Below are positions 8,761 through 17,750 of a stretch of 64,000 nucleotides of DNA, one piece after another. Under the pieces are notes generated by a model. That model ran no database searches and was not told where the DNA came from. It saw only the letters and a program-made list of their open reading frames with translations. Location: NCBI RefSeq assembly GCF_010915705.1, contig NZ_JAAIKE010000001.1, forward strand, positions 868,001 to 932,000, given 5' to 3'. Origin of the DNA: Pseudotabrizicola algicola. Lineage in GTDB: Bacteria > Pseudomonadota > Alphaproteobacteria > Rhodobacterales > Rhodobacteraceae. Made by a program: the position numbers and the translations under genes. The first letter of the stretch is position 1. Each line of letters begins with the position of its first letter.

Positions 8761-9231
8761 TCAGCGCAAATGCGCGCGCAGCATCCAGGCGAATTTCTCG
8801 TGGGTCTGACCACGGGAAATCGCCAGATCCTGCGTCAGAAGATCACCGTTTTCTTCCGCCACCGCTGCGATTCCCGCCATCGTCGCCGCAAGGGTCTCTT
8901 GTGCGGAAAGCAATGTCGCAACCATCACCTCGGCCTTGGCACGGCCATCATGCTCGGCCACTTTCGAGCGCTTGAGCATGCCAGCCAACTGGCCTTCGGC
9001 ATGACCGTCAAGCGCCTTGATCCGTTCCGCCAGATCGTCCTGCGCGGTGAAGTGATCTTCGTAAATGGTCTGGAACAGGGCGTGCAGCGGGCCAAAGCCC
9101 ATGCCGGTGACGTTCCAGTGGAAATTCTGCGCCAGCATCGTGGTGACCGCAGTTTCGGCAACACCTTGATTGAGCGCTTCGCACACGGCCTCGCGTGCGG
9201 ACGGGCTAATTTGGGCTGAAGCTTGCGCCAT
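8761..9231 (-). CDS. dps: Dps/ferritin-like DNA-protection protein
   Basis: This 156-residue four-helix-bundle protein carries the Dps ferroxidase signature: AQNFHWNVTGMGFGPLHALF followed by YEDHFTAQDDLAERIKALDG. In Dps, the H in NFHWN and the D/E in the second stretch bind iron at the dimer interface. The reading frame extends upstream to 9336, but ATG 9231 has a perfect AGGAGGT eight bases upstream and gives the family length, so I use it. An Irr-type palindrome lies 112 bp upstream, so expression is probably iron-dependent. Role: iron storage and oxidative-stress protection in the cytoplasm. Confidence 0.9.
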   Translation of the reverse strand: MAQASAQISPSAREAVCEALNQGVAETAVTTMLAQNFHWNVTGMGFGPLHALFQTIYEDHFTAQDDLAERIKALDGHAEGQLAGMLKRSKVAEHDGRAKAEVMVATLLSAQETLAATMAGIAAVAEENGDLLTQDLAISRGQTHEKFAWMLRAHLR

Positions 9232-9342
9232 GCCTGACCTCCTGAATGACGTTTCGGAATTCCGGGGCGGGATTTGCTGGCATGCTGGCTGGCTACCCCG
9301 CCCACTCAAGTTAGGCGCAGCAGAGCCAGAGGACAACCCCTT

Positions 9343-9359
9343 TTTAGAATAATTCTAAA
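9343..9359. promoter_or_regulatory. Irr-type iron control element (ICE) upstream of dps
   Basis: The sequence TTTAGAATAATTCTAAA is an interrupted palindrome with 7-bp arms, identical in design to the iron control element bound by Irr in rhizobia and Rhodobacterales (TTTAGAA, 3-bp spacer, TTCTAAA). It lies 112 bp before the dps start and 19 bp beyond the stop of the next gene upstream (9378), so it most likely governs dps. Irr acts when haem is low, which fits the haem-uptake context. Confidence 0.72.
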
Positions 9360-9377
9360 TCTGACGAAATCGGTCGG

Positions 9378-9785
9378 TTACACCCGGTCTTGCCGCAGGG
9401 CGAATTGCCCGGCGAGCCAGCCGATCTGCCGCCATGCATGCCGTGGCAGGCGCGATGCCAGCAAGAACCGCAGGCTGCTGTCATCACCACGCAGCGCCGC
9501 AGCAACAAGGCTGGCGATCCAGCGCTCATCAAAGGAGAGTTCCGGTGCAGCCGGCTGATGCAGCACGGGCGGACGCCCGAACAGCACCGCCAGACCGCGC
9601 AGCAGCGCCTCTGCATAAGCAGCAGCCGCTATGTCGGGCTGCGCCGAAAGCATCGCACAGGCGCGAAACAGATCAAGCCGCGCGGCCGCTTGACACCGCG
9701 GTGCCAGACGCCGCAAGGCCGCCACACAGAGCGGGATATCGGTGGTCAACTGACGGAAGGCTTGGGTATCGGCGATGGCCTGCAT
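9378..9785 (-). CDS. Conserved-looking protein of unknown function
   Basis: A 135-residue alanine/leucine/arginine-rich protein, mostly helical by composition, with no signal peptide or membrane segment. AAGGGAG seven bases upstream supports the ATG at 9785. Codon use (GC-rich third positions) looks like its neighbours. I do not recognise the family. Its 3' end lies just before the ICE element and dps on the same strand, so a functional link to iron is possible but unproven. Confidence 0.6.
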   Translation of the reverse strand: MQAIADTQAFRQLTTDIPLCVAALRRLAPRCQAAARLDLFRACAMLSAQPDIAAAAYAEALLRGLAVLFGRPPVLHQPAAPELSFDERWIASLVAAALRGDDSSLRFLLASRLPRHAWRQIGWLAGQFALRQDRV

Positions 9786-9938
9786 GGGTATGCTCCCTTT
9801 ACCTGAGTTTTATAGTTGGTTATTTCTGGCCCGTCCAGAACCGATGCACCTTGCGTGCCAACTTGTCGCTGGACCCGCGCGCCTTGGGCCGTCACTCTGA
9901 AGGGGGACAGCCATCGCAATGACACAGGGGGGAAAGCC

Positions 9939-10832
9939 ATGCAGCAAAGCCGCGACACCTTGCGCAAGGCCTTTGGTCTTGATGGGGCGCTCCCGGCGCT
10001 GCGGGCCACCGCTGTTGCGACCGTGGTCAATGATGCAACCTGCCGCGCCGAAGCCTTGGACATGCGCTATGGGGGCGAGCGTTTTCGCGCCTTCTGGTGC
10101 CTCCCTTCCCATATCGCGGGGCCGACGCCGAGCGTTCTGATCATCCATGCGCATGGCGACCGCTACGATATCGGCGCCGCCGAGGTGATTGAAGGCCGCC
10201 CCGCCCTCTTTGCACCCACAGGCCGCGCCTTGGCCGCACGGGGGATCGCGTCGCTGTGCCTTGACATGCCCTGTTTTGGCAGCCGCGCAGGACAGAGCGA
10301 AAGCGCCATGAGCAAGGCGCTGCTGTGGGAAGGCCGCTCACTTGCAGGGCAGATGCTCGCAGAAAATCTGGCCGCCGTGGATTGGCTGGCCGCGCATCCC
10401 TTGGTGCAGGCAGATCGCATCGGGGTATTCGGCCTCTCGATGGGGGCCACGCTCGGCTATTGGTTGGCCGCGTTGGAACCAAGGGTAAAGGCGACGGCGC
10501 ATGAATGCTGCCTTGCCGATTTCCGCACGCTGATCGCGCTCGGTCAGCATGATCTGCACGGAATCTACCTGACCGTGCCGGGTTTGCTCGCGCAGGCTTC
10601 GAACGGGCAGATCGCAGGGCTGATTGCACCGCGCGCGCAGTTCATCGGCCTTGGCGACCAAGACCCGCTAACCCCGCCTGCCGCCGCAGATGTCGCACTG
10701 AACGAGGTGCGCGCGGCCTATGACGCAAATGGCGGGCGGCTGGTCATTCACCGCGAGGCAGCGTCCGGTCATGTGGAGACTGCCGCGATGCATCACGCCA
10801 TGCTGGATTTCATGGCCGAGGCGCTAGGCTAG
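9939..10832 (+). CDS. Alpha/beta hydrolase (dienelactone hydrolase/acetyl xylan esterase-like)
   Basis: This 297-residue protein has the alpha/beta-hydrolase nucleophile elbow GVFGLSMGATLGYW (serine near residue 166), an oxyanion-type stretch HAHGDRYDIG near residue 70, a likely acid in FIGLGDQDPLTPP, and a late histidine in AASGHVETAAMHHAM. The in-frame region upstream of 9939 has no start with a ribosome site, while GGGGGGAAAGCC precedes ATG 9939. Next to an oligouronide operon (convergent, overlapping by four bases) it might remove acyl groups from sugars, but this is inference. It could act on other esters. Confidence 0.82.
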   Translation: MQQSRDTLRKAFGLDGALPALRATAVATVVNDATCRAEALDMRYGGERFRAFWCLPSHIAGPTPSVLIIHAHGDRYDIGAAEVIEGRPALFAPTGRALAARGIASLCLDMPCFGSRAGQSESAMSKALLWEGRSLAGQMLAENLAAVDWLAAHPLVQADRIGVFGLSMGATLGYWLAALEPRVKATAHECCLADFRTLIALGQHDLHGIYLTVPGLLAQASNGQIAGLIAPRAQFIGLGDQDPLTPPAAADVALNEVRAAYDANGGRLVIHREAASGHVETAAMHHAMLDFMAEALG

Positions 10833-11884
10833 GCCACGCGCTGCCCGTCCGCTCCGAAAAGGTGGACCGCCTGCGCATCGTATCCAAGTTCGATGACCGC
10901 ACCGCGCGCGAGATCGGGCTGGCCCGGCAGAACCGCCAGCAACGTGCCCCCCTCGCCAAGATTGGCATGCACGACGCTTTCCGGCCCCAAAGCCTCCACC
11001 AGGCGCACCTCGGCGCGCAGCGGCCCACCCGCCTCGATACGCAGGTGCTGCGGGCGGATGCCAAAGGTCAGCGGACCATCGGGCACCGCAACGCCCGCAG
11101 GCAGCGGCAGATGCGCGCCGCTTTCCAGATGAACAGAGCCGCCCCGCGCCTGCCCTGCCCAAAGGTTCATGCCCGGCGCGCCGATGAACCCTGCCACGAA
11201 CAGATTTGCGGGCCGGTTGAACAGGTTCAGCGGTGTATCCACCTGCTCGACCTTGCCGGCGCGCAGCACCACGATCCGGTCTGCCATCGTCATCGCCTCG
11301 ACCTGATCATGGGTGACGTGGATCATCGTCGCCCCCAACCGTTCATGCAGGGCTGAAAGCTCTGCCCGCATGCTGACGCGAAGTTCTGCATCAAGGTTCG
11401 ACAGGGGTTCATCCAGCAGGAACGCGGTCGGCCGCCGCACGATCGCACGGCCGATCGCCACCCTTTGGCGCTGCCCGCCCGACAACTGGCCAGGGCGACG
11501 TTCCAGCAACGGCTCGATCTCCAGCATACGCGCGGCCTCGGCGATGCGGGCATCAATCTCGGGCTTCGGCATCTTGGTGTTTTGCAGGCCAAAAGCCATA
11601 TTGGCCCGCACCGTCATATGCGGATAGAGCGCGTAGGACTGGAACACCATCGCAAGCCCGCGATCCGCCGCCGAGCGCGGGGTGACATCGACCCCGTCAA
11701 TCTCTATCCGCCCAGATGTCGGTTTGTCCAACCCCGCGATCATCCGCAAAAGCGTGGATTTGCCGCAGCCCGAAGGTCCGACGAATACCACAAGCTCCCC
11801 TTCGTTGATCGTCAGATCAATTCCCTTGAGCACATCGACCGCGCCAAAGCTTTTGCGGATATCGTGCAACTGTATGCGACCCAT
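10829..11884 (-). CDS. Sugar ABC transporter ATP-binding protein (MalK/UgpC type)
   Basis: A 351-residue ATPase with Walker A GPSGCGKST (residues about 36-44), signature LSGGQRQRVAIGRA, Walker B FLLDEPLSNLD and the H-loop histidine in IHVTHDQVEAM. A C-terminal OB-fold/TOBE region (residues about 240-351) is typical of MalK/UgpC subunits that energise carbohydrate importers. It is the last gene of the uronide operon, 10 bp after the permease. Substrate follows from neighbours, not from this subunit, which is often shared between importers. Confidence 0.93.
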   Translation of the reverse strand: MGRIQLHDIRKSFGAVDVLKGIDLTINEGELVVFVGPSGCGKSTLLRMIAGLDKPTSGRIEIDGVDVTPRSAADRGLAMVFQSYALYPHMTVRANMAFGLQNTKMPKPEIDARIAEAARMLEIEPLLERRPGQLSGGQRQRVAIGRAIVRRPTAFLLDEPLSNLDAELRVSMRAELSALHERLGATMIHVTHDQVEAMTMADRIVVLRAGKVEQVDTPLNLFNRPANLFVAGFIGAPGMNLWAGQARGGSVHLESGAHLPLPAGVAVPDGPLTFGIRPQHLRIEAGGPLRAEVRLVEALGPESVVHANLGEGGTLLAVLPGQPDLARGAVIELGYDAQAVHLFGADGQRVA

Positions 11885-11894
11885 TGGGAAACCT

Positions 11895-12944
11895 CTATTT
11901 CAAGCCGGTTCCGGCGATGCCCGCCGTAATGAACCGTTGCAGGAAGATAAAAACCAGAACGACCGGGATCATGGTGATGACGGTCATTGCCAGCAGATAG
12001 TGCCATTGCACATTCAACTCGCCGGCATAGGCGTTCAGGCCGACTTGCAGCGTATAGACCTCTTGCCGCGACAGCACGATCAGCGGCCAAAGGAAGTCGT
12101 TCCAGCGCCAGACCACCGAGAAGATCGCCAGAACTGCCAACGCAGGCGCGGTCAAGGGCAGCACGATCCGCCAGTAGATCTGCCATTCGCTGGCATGGTC
12201 CATGCGCGCGGCTTCCAAAAGCTCATCGGGGATGGTCAGCATGTATTGCCGCAGCAGGAACACCCCCGTGGGCGTGGCCACCGTCGGAAGGATCACCCCC
12301 CAGAGCGAGTTGATCAGCCCCACCCCTGACACGATGGAGTAAAGCGGCACCAGAATGACCGACAGCGGGATCATCAGCGTGGCGATGATCAGCACCACCA
12401 CAAAGCCCCGCCCCCGGAATTCGTATTTCGACAGCGCAAAGGCTGCCATAGAATTGGTCAGCAGGGTAATCAGCGTCGCCACCCCCGTCACGAAGATCGA
12501 ATTCTTGGTGTAGGTCAGGAAGTCGAAACGCAGGAACGGGTCCAGATAATTGCCCCAGGAAAACCCCACCTCGCGCACCGGCGTGCGGTTGGCGATGTTG
12601 ACACGCTCGACCTCGCCCGGGTTTTCCGGGTCCACCATCTGCGCCACGGTACCCACGCGGCGCACCTCGGCCAAGGTGCGGGTCCCCGCTTCGTCGGTCA
12701 CGGTGAACAGCGGCAGCGGGCGGTCGAAGCCTTCCACCACCACCGTCTGCGCCTCGTATGGCAGCAGCGTCGGCGGAAACTCGGAAAGTTGCGCCGGAGA
12801 CTTGAACGATGACAGCACCAGCCACAGCGCAGGCCCGAACATGATGAACACGGCAGAGCCCAGCCAGACAAAGGTGAACACATCGGTCCAGTCCCAGCGC
12901 TCCCCGCCCTTGCGGCGGGTCAGAAAGGCGACAGCACGGCTCAT
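11895..12944 (-). CDS. Carbohydrate ABC transporter permease (MalG type)
   Basis: A 349-residue permease with six or so membrane spans and the EAA loop ELLEAARMDHASEWQIYWRI (residues about 242-261) that contacts the ATPase. Between spans 1 and 2 there is a larger periplasmic insert (residues about 60-125), which is seen in some CUT1 transporters. It overlaps the partner permease gene by four bases. It should transport the oligouronide bound by the solute-binding protein encoded upstream. Confidence 0.92.
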   Translation of the reverse strand: MSRAVAFLTRRKGGERWDWTDVFTFVWLGSAVFIMFGPALWLVLSSFKSPAQLSEFPPTLLPYEAQTVVVEGFDRPLPLFTVTDEAGTRTLAEVRRVGTVAQMVDPENPGEVERVNIANRTPVREVGFSWGNYLDPFLRFDFLTYTKNSIFVTGVATLITLLTNSMAAFALSKYEFRGRGFVVVLIIATLMIPLSVILVPLYSIVSGVGLINSLWGVILPTVATPTGVFLLRQYMLTIPDELLEAARMDHASEWQIYWRIVLPLTAPALAVLAIFSVVWRWNDFLWPLIVLSRQEVYTLQVGLNAYAGELNVQWHYLLAMTVITMIPVVLVFIFLQRFITAGIAGTGLK

Positions 12945-13954
12945 TTCAGGCGTCCTTTCCGCTCGTTGCGTTTGCCAAGCGCCAGTTGCAGCAGCGTCAG
13001 CAGGATCAGCACCCCGCCCATCAGGATCGAGGCCGCCGCAGCAAGGCCGGGGTTCTTCAGCAAGGATGCGAAACCCACCTCGTAGATATACTGCGTCAGG
13101 AACAGTGTGGCCGTGCCGGGGCCACCACCCGTCAGCACATAGGCCTCGTCGAACACCTGCACCGCGCGGATCAGCGCCAGCACGATGACGACCAGCATAT
13201 TGGGCATCAAGAGCGGCAAGGTGATCCGCCAGAAGACGCGGGCAGGCTTGGTGCCGTCCATCTCGGCGGCCTCGTAAAGATCGCGCGGAATGGCCTGCAA
13301 TCCGGCCAGCAGGATCAGGGCGAAAAAGCCCAGATGCGCCCAGATCGTCACGCCGATCGCGGCCGAAAAGGCATAGTTGCGTTCTAGAAGCCAGTTCACG
13401 GGGTCCATCCCCATGCCGACCAGCGCGGCGTTCAAGACGCCGTTGCGGTCAAGGATCCAGCGCCAGATGAGGCCAACAACCACCGGCGACAGCAACACCG
13501 GAAAGAAGAACACCGCCCGCCAGAAACTGAGCGCGCGCAGCGCCCGGTTCAGGATCAGCGCGGTAATTGTCGCGGCCACGATCAGCAGCGACACCTGCAG
13601 CACCACAAAGGTGCCGGTGTTGCGCAGGGCAATCCAGAACTGATCTTCCTGACAGGTGGCCAGATTGGTGTAATCGGCGCAGCGCAACAGGCGTTCATAT
13701 TGCGCCGCGCCCACATAGGTGCGTTCGGGAAGGAAAAGGGCCGCCCCCGTCGTCATCGAATAGGCGACGTTGATGACCAGCGGCAACAGGACGAAAATGG
13801 TGAAGATCGCCATGTTCGGCAGCAGAAAGAACGCCACCATGCCGCCCTGCCCCGTCAGCCGCTGCCAAAGGCGCAAGGGCGCATCCAGCACACGGGCGAG
13901 CGCGCCCAGGGGGGCCGTCACCACGGCCCCCAACATTCCCTTTACCCCGGTCAT
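12941..13954 (-). CDS. Carbohydrate ABC transporter permease (MalF type)
   Basis: A 337-residue permease with an N-terminal span at residues about 37-60 and the EAA loop DLYEAAEMDGTKPARVFWRI near residues 226-245. It forms the channel with the MalG-type partner, whose start overlaps its stop by four bases. It begins three bases after the solute-binding protein gene ends. A periplasmic segment with two cysteines (LLRCADYTNLATCQ, residues about 90-103) may form a disulfide. Confidence 0.92.
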   Translation of the reverse strand: MTGVKGMLGAVVTAPLGALARVLDAPLRLWQRLTGQGGMVAFFLLPNMAIFTIFVLLPLVINVAYSMTTGAALFLPERTYVGAAQYERLLRCADYTNLATCQEDQFWIALRNTGTFVVLQVSLLIVAATITALILNRALRALSFWRAVFFFPVLLSPVVVGLIWRWILDRNGVLNAALVGMGMDPVNWLLERNYAFSAAIGVTIWAHLGFFALILLAGLQAIPRDLYEAAEMDGTKPARVFWRITLPLLMPNMLVVIVLALIRAVQVFDEAYVLTGGGPGTATLFLTQYIYEVGFASLLKNPGLAAAASILMGGVLILLTLLQLALGKRNERKGRLK

Positions 13955-13957
13955 GGC

Positions 13958-15220
13958 TTATTGCGCCGCCGCGACCTGTTCAGCGATGTCCTGGTCGATG
14001 CGGGCATAGGCATCTTCCAGCGTCAATTCGCCTGCCATCACCTGGCTGATGCGATTGACCAGCGCGCCGTAGACGGGCGAGGCCCATTTCCACGCGGGCA
14101 GTGCATCGGCCGCCGGCAAGGTATCGCCCGCCGCCGCCACGAAGGCATCCAGCGCCGCCTTGACGTTGGCATCCTCGGTCTGCCAGTTCAGGCCGCCCGC
14201 TGCGGCAACGCCGGCATGGGCAGGCAGGAACAGGGTGCGTTCCGAGAACTCTTTCACGATGTCTTCACGCGCGAAAAACTCCATGACCTTCGCCACTTCC
14301 TCGGCGTTCTGGGTGTATTTCACCGCAACCAGCGCAGCCCCGCCGGCCAGACCGGAGCAGCCTGCCGTGCCACAGGGCGAGCCGGTGGCCACCCAGTCGA
14401 ACCCGTCACCGATCTTGGTCGACAGGTTTGCGATCTGCCAGCTGCCGGAATAGTAGAACGGGATCGCCGCGTTGATGAAGTCATCCGCCGCCGCGCGATA
14501 GGTCGACCCCGAAGCCGCAACCCATGTGTCGCGCAGCATCTGGCCACCCTCGACCCAGCCGACCAACTTTTCGGCAAAGGCCTTGGTGCCGTCGTCGACC
14601 GGCGCGGGCAGACCGTCGGCGCCGATGTAATTCGCGCCATAAGACACGTTCGGCCCCGAAATCCGGTGGCCCGAACGGTCAATGGCGAAAGCTGCCGCCG
14701 TGCCTTGAGATTTCGCAACCTGATCGGCCGCGTTCACCCAGTCATCCCAGGTCGCGCCTTCACCCGGCAGCGCAATGCCTGCCTGTTCAAACAGGGTGGC
14801 ATTGGCAAAACCGCCGGTCAGCGTCAGCTGGGTCATGAAGCCGGTGATCGCGTCGCTGCCATCTTCGCGCATCCAGTCGGCATGGGCGCCGAAATTGGTG
14901 CGCCAATACTCGGCATCCGACAGATGCGGGGTCAGGTCGAGCCAGTGCGGTGCCAGCGTCTTGATATTGGTCACGCGGGCAATATCCGGCCCCGTCCCTG
15001 CCTCGAGCTGGATCTGCAGTTGCTCCTGCACGACCTTATAGGCCACTTCGTCCAGAATGACATTGATGCCGGGGTTTTCGGCATTGAAGCGCGCCACGAG
15101 GTCTTTCATCACCTCGCCTTCTACCCCGTCCGAATACCACATCAGGCGCACATCACCGGCCAAGGCCGTGCTGCCCATCAGGCTGGCCCCGAGGGCCAAA
15201 GCGATCAGTGTTTTTTTCAT
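13958..15220 (-). CDS. Extracellular sugar-binding protein of the uronide ABC importer
   Basis: This 420-residue family-1 solute-binding protein starts with a clear signal peptide (MKKTLIALALGASLMGSTALA, cleavage near residue 21). The mature part has RFNAENPGINVILDEV and WDDWVNAADQVAKSQGT, both typical of CUT1 binding proteins. The start at 15220 is fixed by GGAGGA a few bases upstream; longer in-frame starts lack this. It lies upstream of both permeases in one minus-strand operon with kduI and a GH105-type hydrolase, so the ligand is probably an unsaturated uronic-acid oligosaccharide. Confidence 0.92.
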   Translation of the reverse strand: MKKTLIALALGASLMGSTALAGDVRLMWYSDGVEGEVMKDLVARFNAENPGINVILDEVAYKVVQEQLQIQLEAGTGPDIARVTNIKTLAPHWLDLTPHLSDAEYWRTNFGAHADWMREDGSDAITGFMTQLTLTGGFANATLFEQAGIALPGEGATWDDWVNAADQVAKSQGTAAAFAIDRSGHRISGPNVSYGANYIGADGLPAPVDDGTKAFAEKLVGWVEGGQMLRDTWVAASGSTYRAAADDFINAAIPFYYSGSWQIANLSTKIGDGFDWVATGSPCGTAGCSGLAGGAALVAVKYTQNAEEVAKVMEFFAREDIVKEFSERTLFLPAHAGVAAAGGLNWQTEDANVKAALDAFVAAAGDTLPAADALPAWKWASPVYGALVNRISQVMAGELTLEDAYARIDQDIAEQVAAAQ

Positions 15221-15266
15221 AGCGTTTTCCTCCTCCATTGTGTCCCGGTTTTCGCCGGGGTCGTCT

Positions 15267-17741
15267 TCATCGGTGCAGGGTTCTTTGCCCCACGACCGTC
15301 CAGTCCTTCGGATTGACCATGCGCCCCTCCGCTTCGATCCGGCCATCGGCATGGAACATCACCGTGCCGTATTCCGGGTCCTCCACGGTGACTGTAGCAC
15401 GCACATTCGCGTTCTGGTCAGGGGTAAGTTGCGCAAATTGCGCGACGTAAGCTTCCAGCCCCTGCGCGGCCCGTCCCATGCGCACGATCCACCAGCCATG
15501 ACGCCCCGCCAGACGCAATTCGCAGCCTGCCGTTGGCCCCTCTGCCACCATCTCGAGCGTCCCCGAAGCGCGGATCACCATACCGGCCCCATCTGCAACC
15601 ACCGCCGCAAGATCACCTTGCAACAGCTTGTCATCAAACGCCAAACCCGGAAACCAGCAATGGGTGAAATCGGGTTGCTCGGGCTGGCCGTCAAACCAGA
15701 CCAGCGCCAACCCGCGGTATTGCTGCACCCGCGGCACCGAAGCCGAGCCACCCCAGTAGGACGGGCGGCCATAGCCAGAGTGGATCACCTCGCCGGGATG
15801 GTTGATCCAGATCTGTGCGTCCGGATTGCGGCCCATGCGGGCATGCAGCAGTGTTTCCTGATACCCCCAGTCGAACCAGCGATAGGCGGCGGCAGAGCCC
15901 ATAGCCCAGTCGGCCGTCTTGGCATGGTAGAGCGCGGCAAAGCGCCCCTCGCCTTGCGCAAACATCCATTCCTGTTCGCCCTCGGTCAGGCTGGCACGCG
16001 CCGAAAGCGCCGCATCAAGCTGCAAGCCATGATCGCGCAGCGCAAGCGCCAGTCCCGGCAGGCAGTGGAACCGCGCCCCGAATTGGCCCATCCCCCACAG
16101 CATCCGCGTGATGGCCGACAGTTCAAGCGTGCGCCCGGCGCGCAGCGTGTGCTCATAGCTGCGCCCCTGCGCCGCCGTGATCACACCGTGGTGCGCCGAA
16201 TTGGCCACCACCTCGATCAGCCGCACCACGGCGCGGCCCGCACGCGCGCGGATATCGGCATCGGGCGACAGGGCATAAAGCGCGGTCAATCCCTTCAGAT
16301 CGATCGGGAAATAGGGGGCGGAATTGAACTCTGCCATCTCCCATTGCTCAAAGTGATCCAGCCATGCCCGCACCCTTTCGCGTCCGGTGGCGGACTGCTC
16401 TGCACCGCTGCGGCCCGAACGGCGGAAGGTGGCATCCGGCAGCAAATGTCCGGCAAGATAGGCCGAGGTGTGGAACAAGAGCGCGTGGTTTTCGCTGAAA
16501 TACCACTGCACGTCATTGCCCGGCTCGTCCATCCAGTAGCGATAGCCAAGGATGGCCGCATCGATCCGGTCGCGCACACGGTCAGACAGCAGATGCCCGA
16601 ACCGTGTGCGCCCCCACAGCAGCGGCACCAGCGCGAAGTCGGCGCAATCCCAGCAATCCTCGATCGCGGGGAGGGTCGCGTCGATCATCGCTTCGGTCTC
16701 GGGGCCGGAAAGCCCCTGCGCCAGACGCGCCAATGCCGCCACCGTGTCAGGTTCGGCTCGCGTCGCCACCCAAGTCAGCGCCTCGTCGATCCGCGCCTCC
16801 AAAGTTGCAGGCACGCTGCCCTGAGCCGCCAGATCGCAGACTTCCACCCCGAAGGTGCGGGTGGCGGAAAACCCGTCTGCGGTCAGCGTCGGAATGAAAT
16901 GCCGGAAATCCCCCGGCAGATTTTCCGCGCGGTCGATCACCAGACGCGCCGCACCCGCAGGAAGATGGCGTTGCAGAGCCGCAGGGTGATGCGACATGAA
17001 ATCACCCTCGACCCTGATCGCGGCCTCGACCGCCATCGGCATCGTATGCGGCAGGACCAGGGCGACCTCGCCCCCTGTATAGGCAGGTTGGTCGAAATGC
17101 ATGCTGGCCAAGGCGGTTTCCATCGCCCGCGCACGGTCGGTGGCGCAGGCGGTGGGTATGCCCCCCTCTGCCTCCGGACCATCCAGCCAGTCGAGCTGGA
17201 TGTAATAGCGGGCATCCCGCTCGGCCAGATCGTCGAAGAACACCTGAACCGCGTTGTCGCCTTGCTTCAGGCTGACGGAAAACTCGACCCCCGTCTCGGC
17301 GTTGCGCTTGTAGGGGGCCATCCAGCCCGCCTCCGCGCCATTCACAAACAGCACCGCGCCGCCACAGGTGCGCAGACGCAGGCGCGCTGTTCCGGCAGAC
17401 CGCGCACGGATCACCGTCTCGGCCCATGTCGCAATATGGGTGGGACGGAACCAGAACCCCGACAGATCCAGCCGGGGAGAACCGAAGGGCAACCAGTTGC
17501 GCGCAGGCGCGAACCCGCCTTGCACGGGCGGGCGCCGGTCGCGGCGGTCGGCGGCAAATTGCGTGCGGCAGGGGTATTCGTGCGGAATGAAGTTCTTGTC
17601 CTTGGTCAGGAAGAAGAACGGGTCCATCTCGCCCTTCATCGGCAGATCGGGCAGGTCAAAGCGCGCCTCGACCGTCGGGCCAAGACGCCAGTAGCCAAGG
17701 GCCGCGCCGGATGTCAGGGGATGGGACAGAAAGCCTTGCAT
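15267..17741 (-). CDS. Large cytoplasmic protein of unknown function in uronide operon (possible alpha/alpha-toroid lyase or hydrolase)
   Basis: An 824-residue protein without signal peptide. Residues about 85-200 look like a beta-sandwich with VNGAEAGWMAPYKRNA, resembling the substrate-binding sandwich of some glycosidases. The middle (about 300-650) is alpha-helical with repeated aromatic/acidic motifs, among them WYFSENHALLFHTSAYLAG and MAEFNSAPYFPIDLKGL. The C-terminus is beta-rich. This order (sandwich, helical toroid, beta cap) is used by heparinase- and alginate-lyase-like enzymes and related hydrolases, but I cannot assign a named family. Position between kduI and the binding protein, with a 9-bp gap to kduI, implies action on imported uronides. 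Confidence 0.8.
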   Translation of the reverse strand: MQGFLSHPLTSGAALGYWRLGPTVEARFDLPDLPMKGEMDPFFFLTKDKNFIPHEYPCRTQFAADRRDRRPPVQGGFAPARNWLPFGSPRLDLSGFWFRPTHIATWAETVIRARSAGTARLRLRTCGGAVLFVNGAEAGWMAPYKRNAETGVEFSVSLKQGDNAVQVFFDDLAERDARYYIQLDWLDGPEAEGGIPTACATDRARAMETALASMHFDQPAYTGGEVALVLPHTMPMAVEAAIRVEGDFMSHHPAALQRHLPAGAARLVIDRAENLPGDFRHFIPTLTADGFSATRTFGVEVCDLAAQGSVPATLEARIDEALTWVATRAEPDTVAALARLAQGLSGPETEAMIDATLPAIEDCWDCADFALVPLLWGRTRFGHLLSDRVRDRIDAAILGYRYWMDEPGNDVQWYFSENHALLFHTSAYLAGHLLPDATFRRSGRSGAEQSATGRERVRAWLDHFEQWEMAEFNSAPYFPIDLKGLTALYALSPDADIRARAGRAVVRLIEVVANSAHHGVITAAQGRSYEHTLRAGRTLELSAITRMLWGMGQFGARFHCLPGLALALRDHGLQLDAALSARASLTEGEQEWMFAQGEGRFAALYHAKTADWAMGSAAAYRWFDWGYQETLLHARMGRNPDAQIWINHPGEVIHSGYGRPSYWGGSASVPRVQQYRGLALVWFDGQPEQPDFTHCWFPGLAFDDKLLQGDLAAVVADGAGMVIRASGTLEMVAEGPTAGCELRLAGRHGWWIVRMGRAAQGLEAYVAQFAQLTPDQNANVRATVTVEDPEYGTVMFHADGRIEAEGRMVNPKDWTVVGQRTLHR

Positions 17742-17750
17742 GTCAGATGC

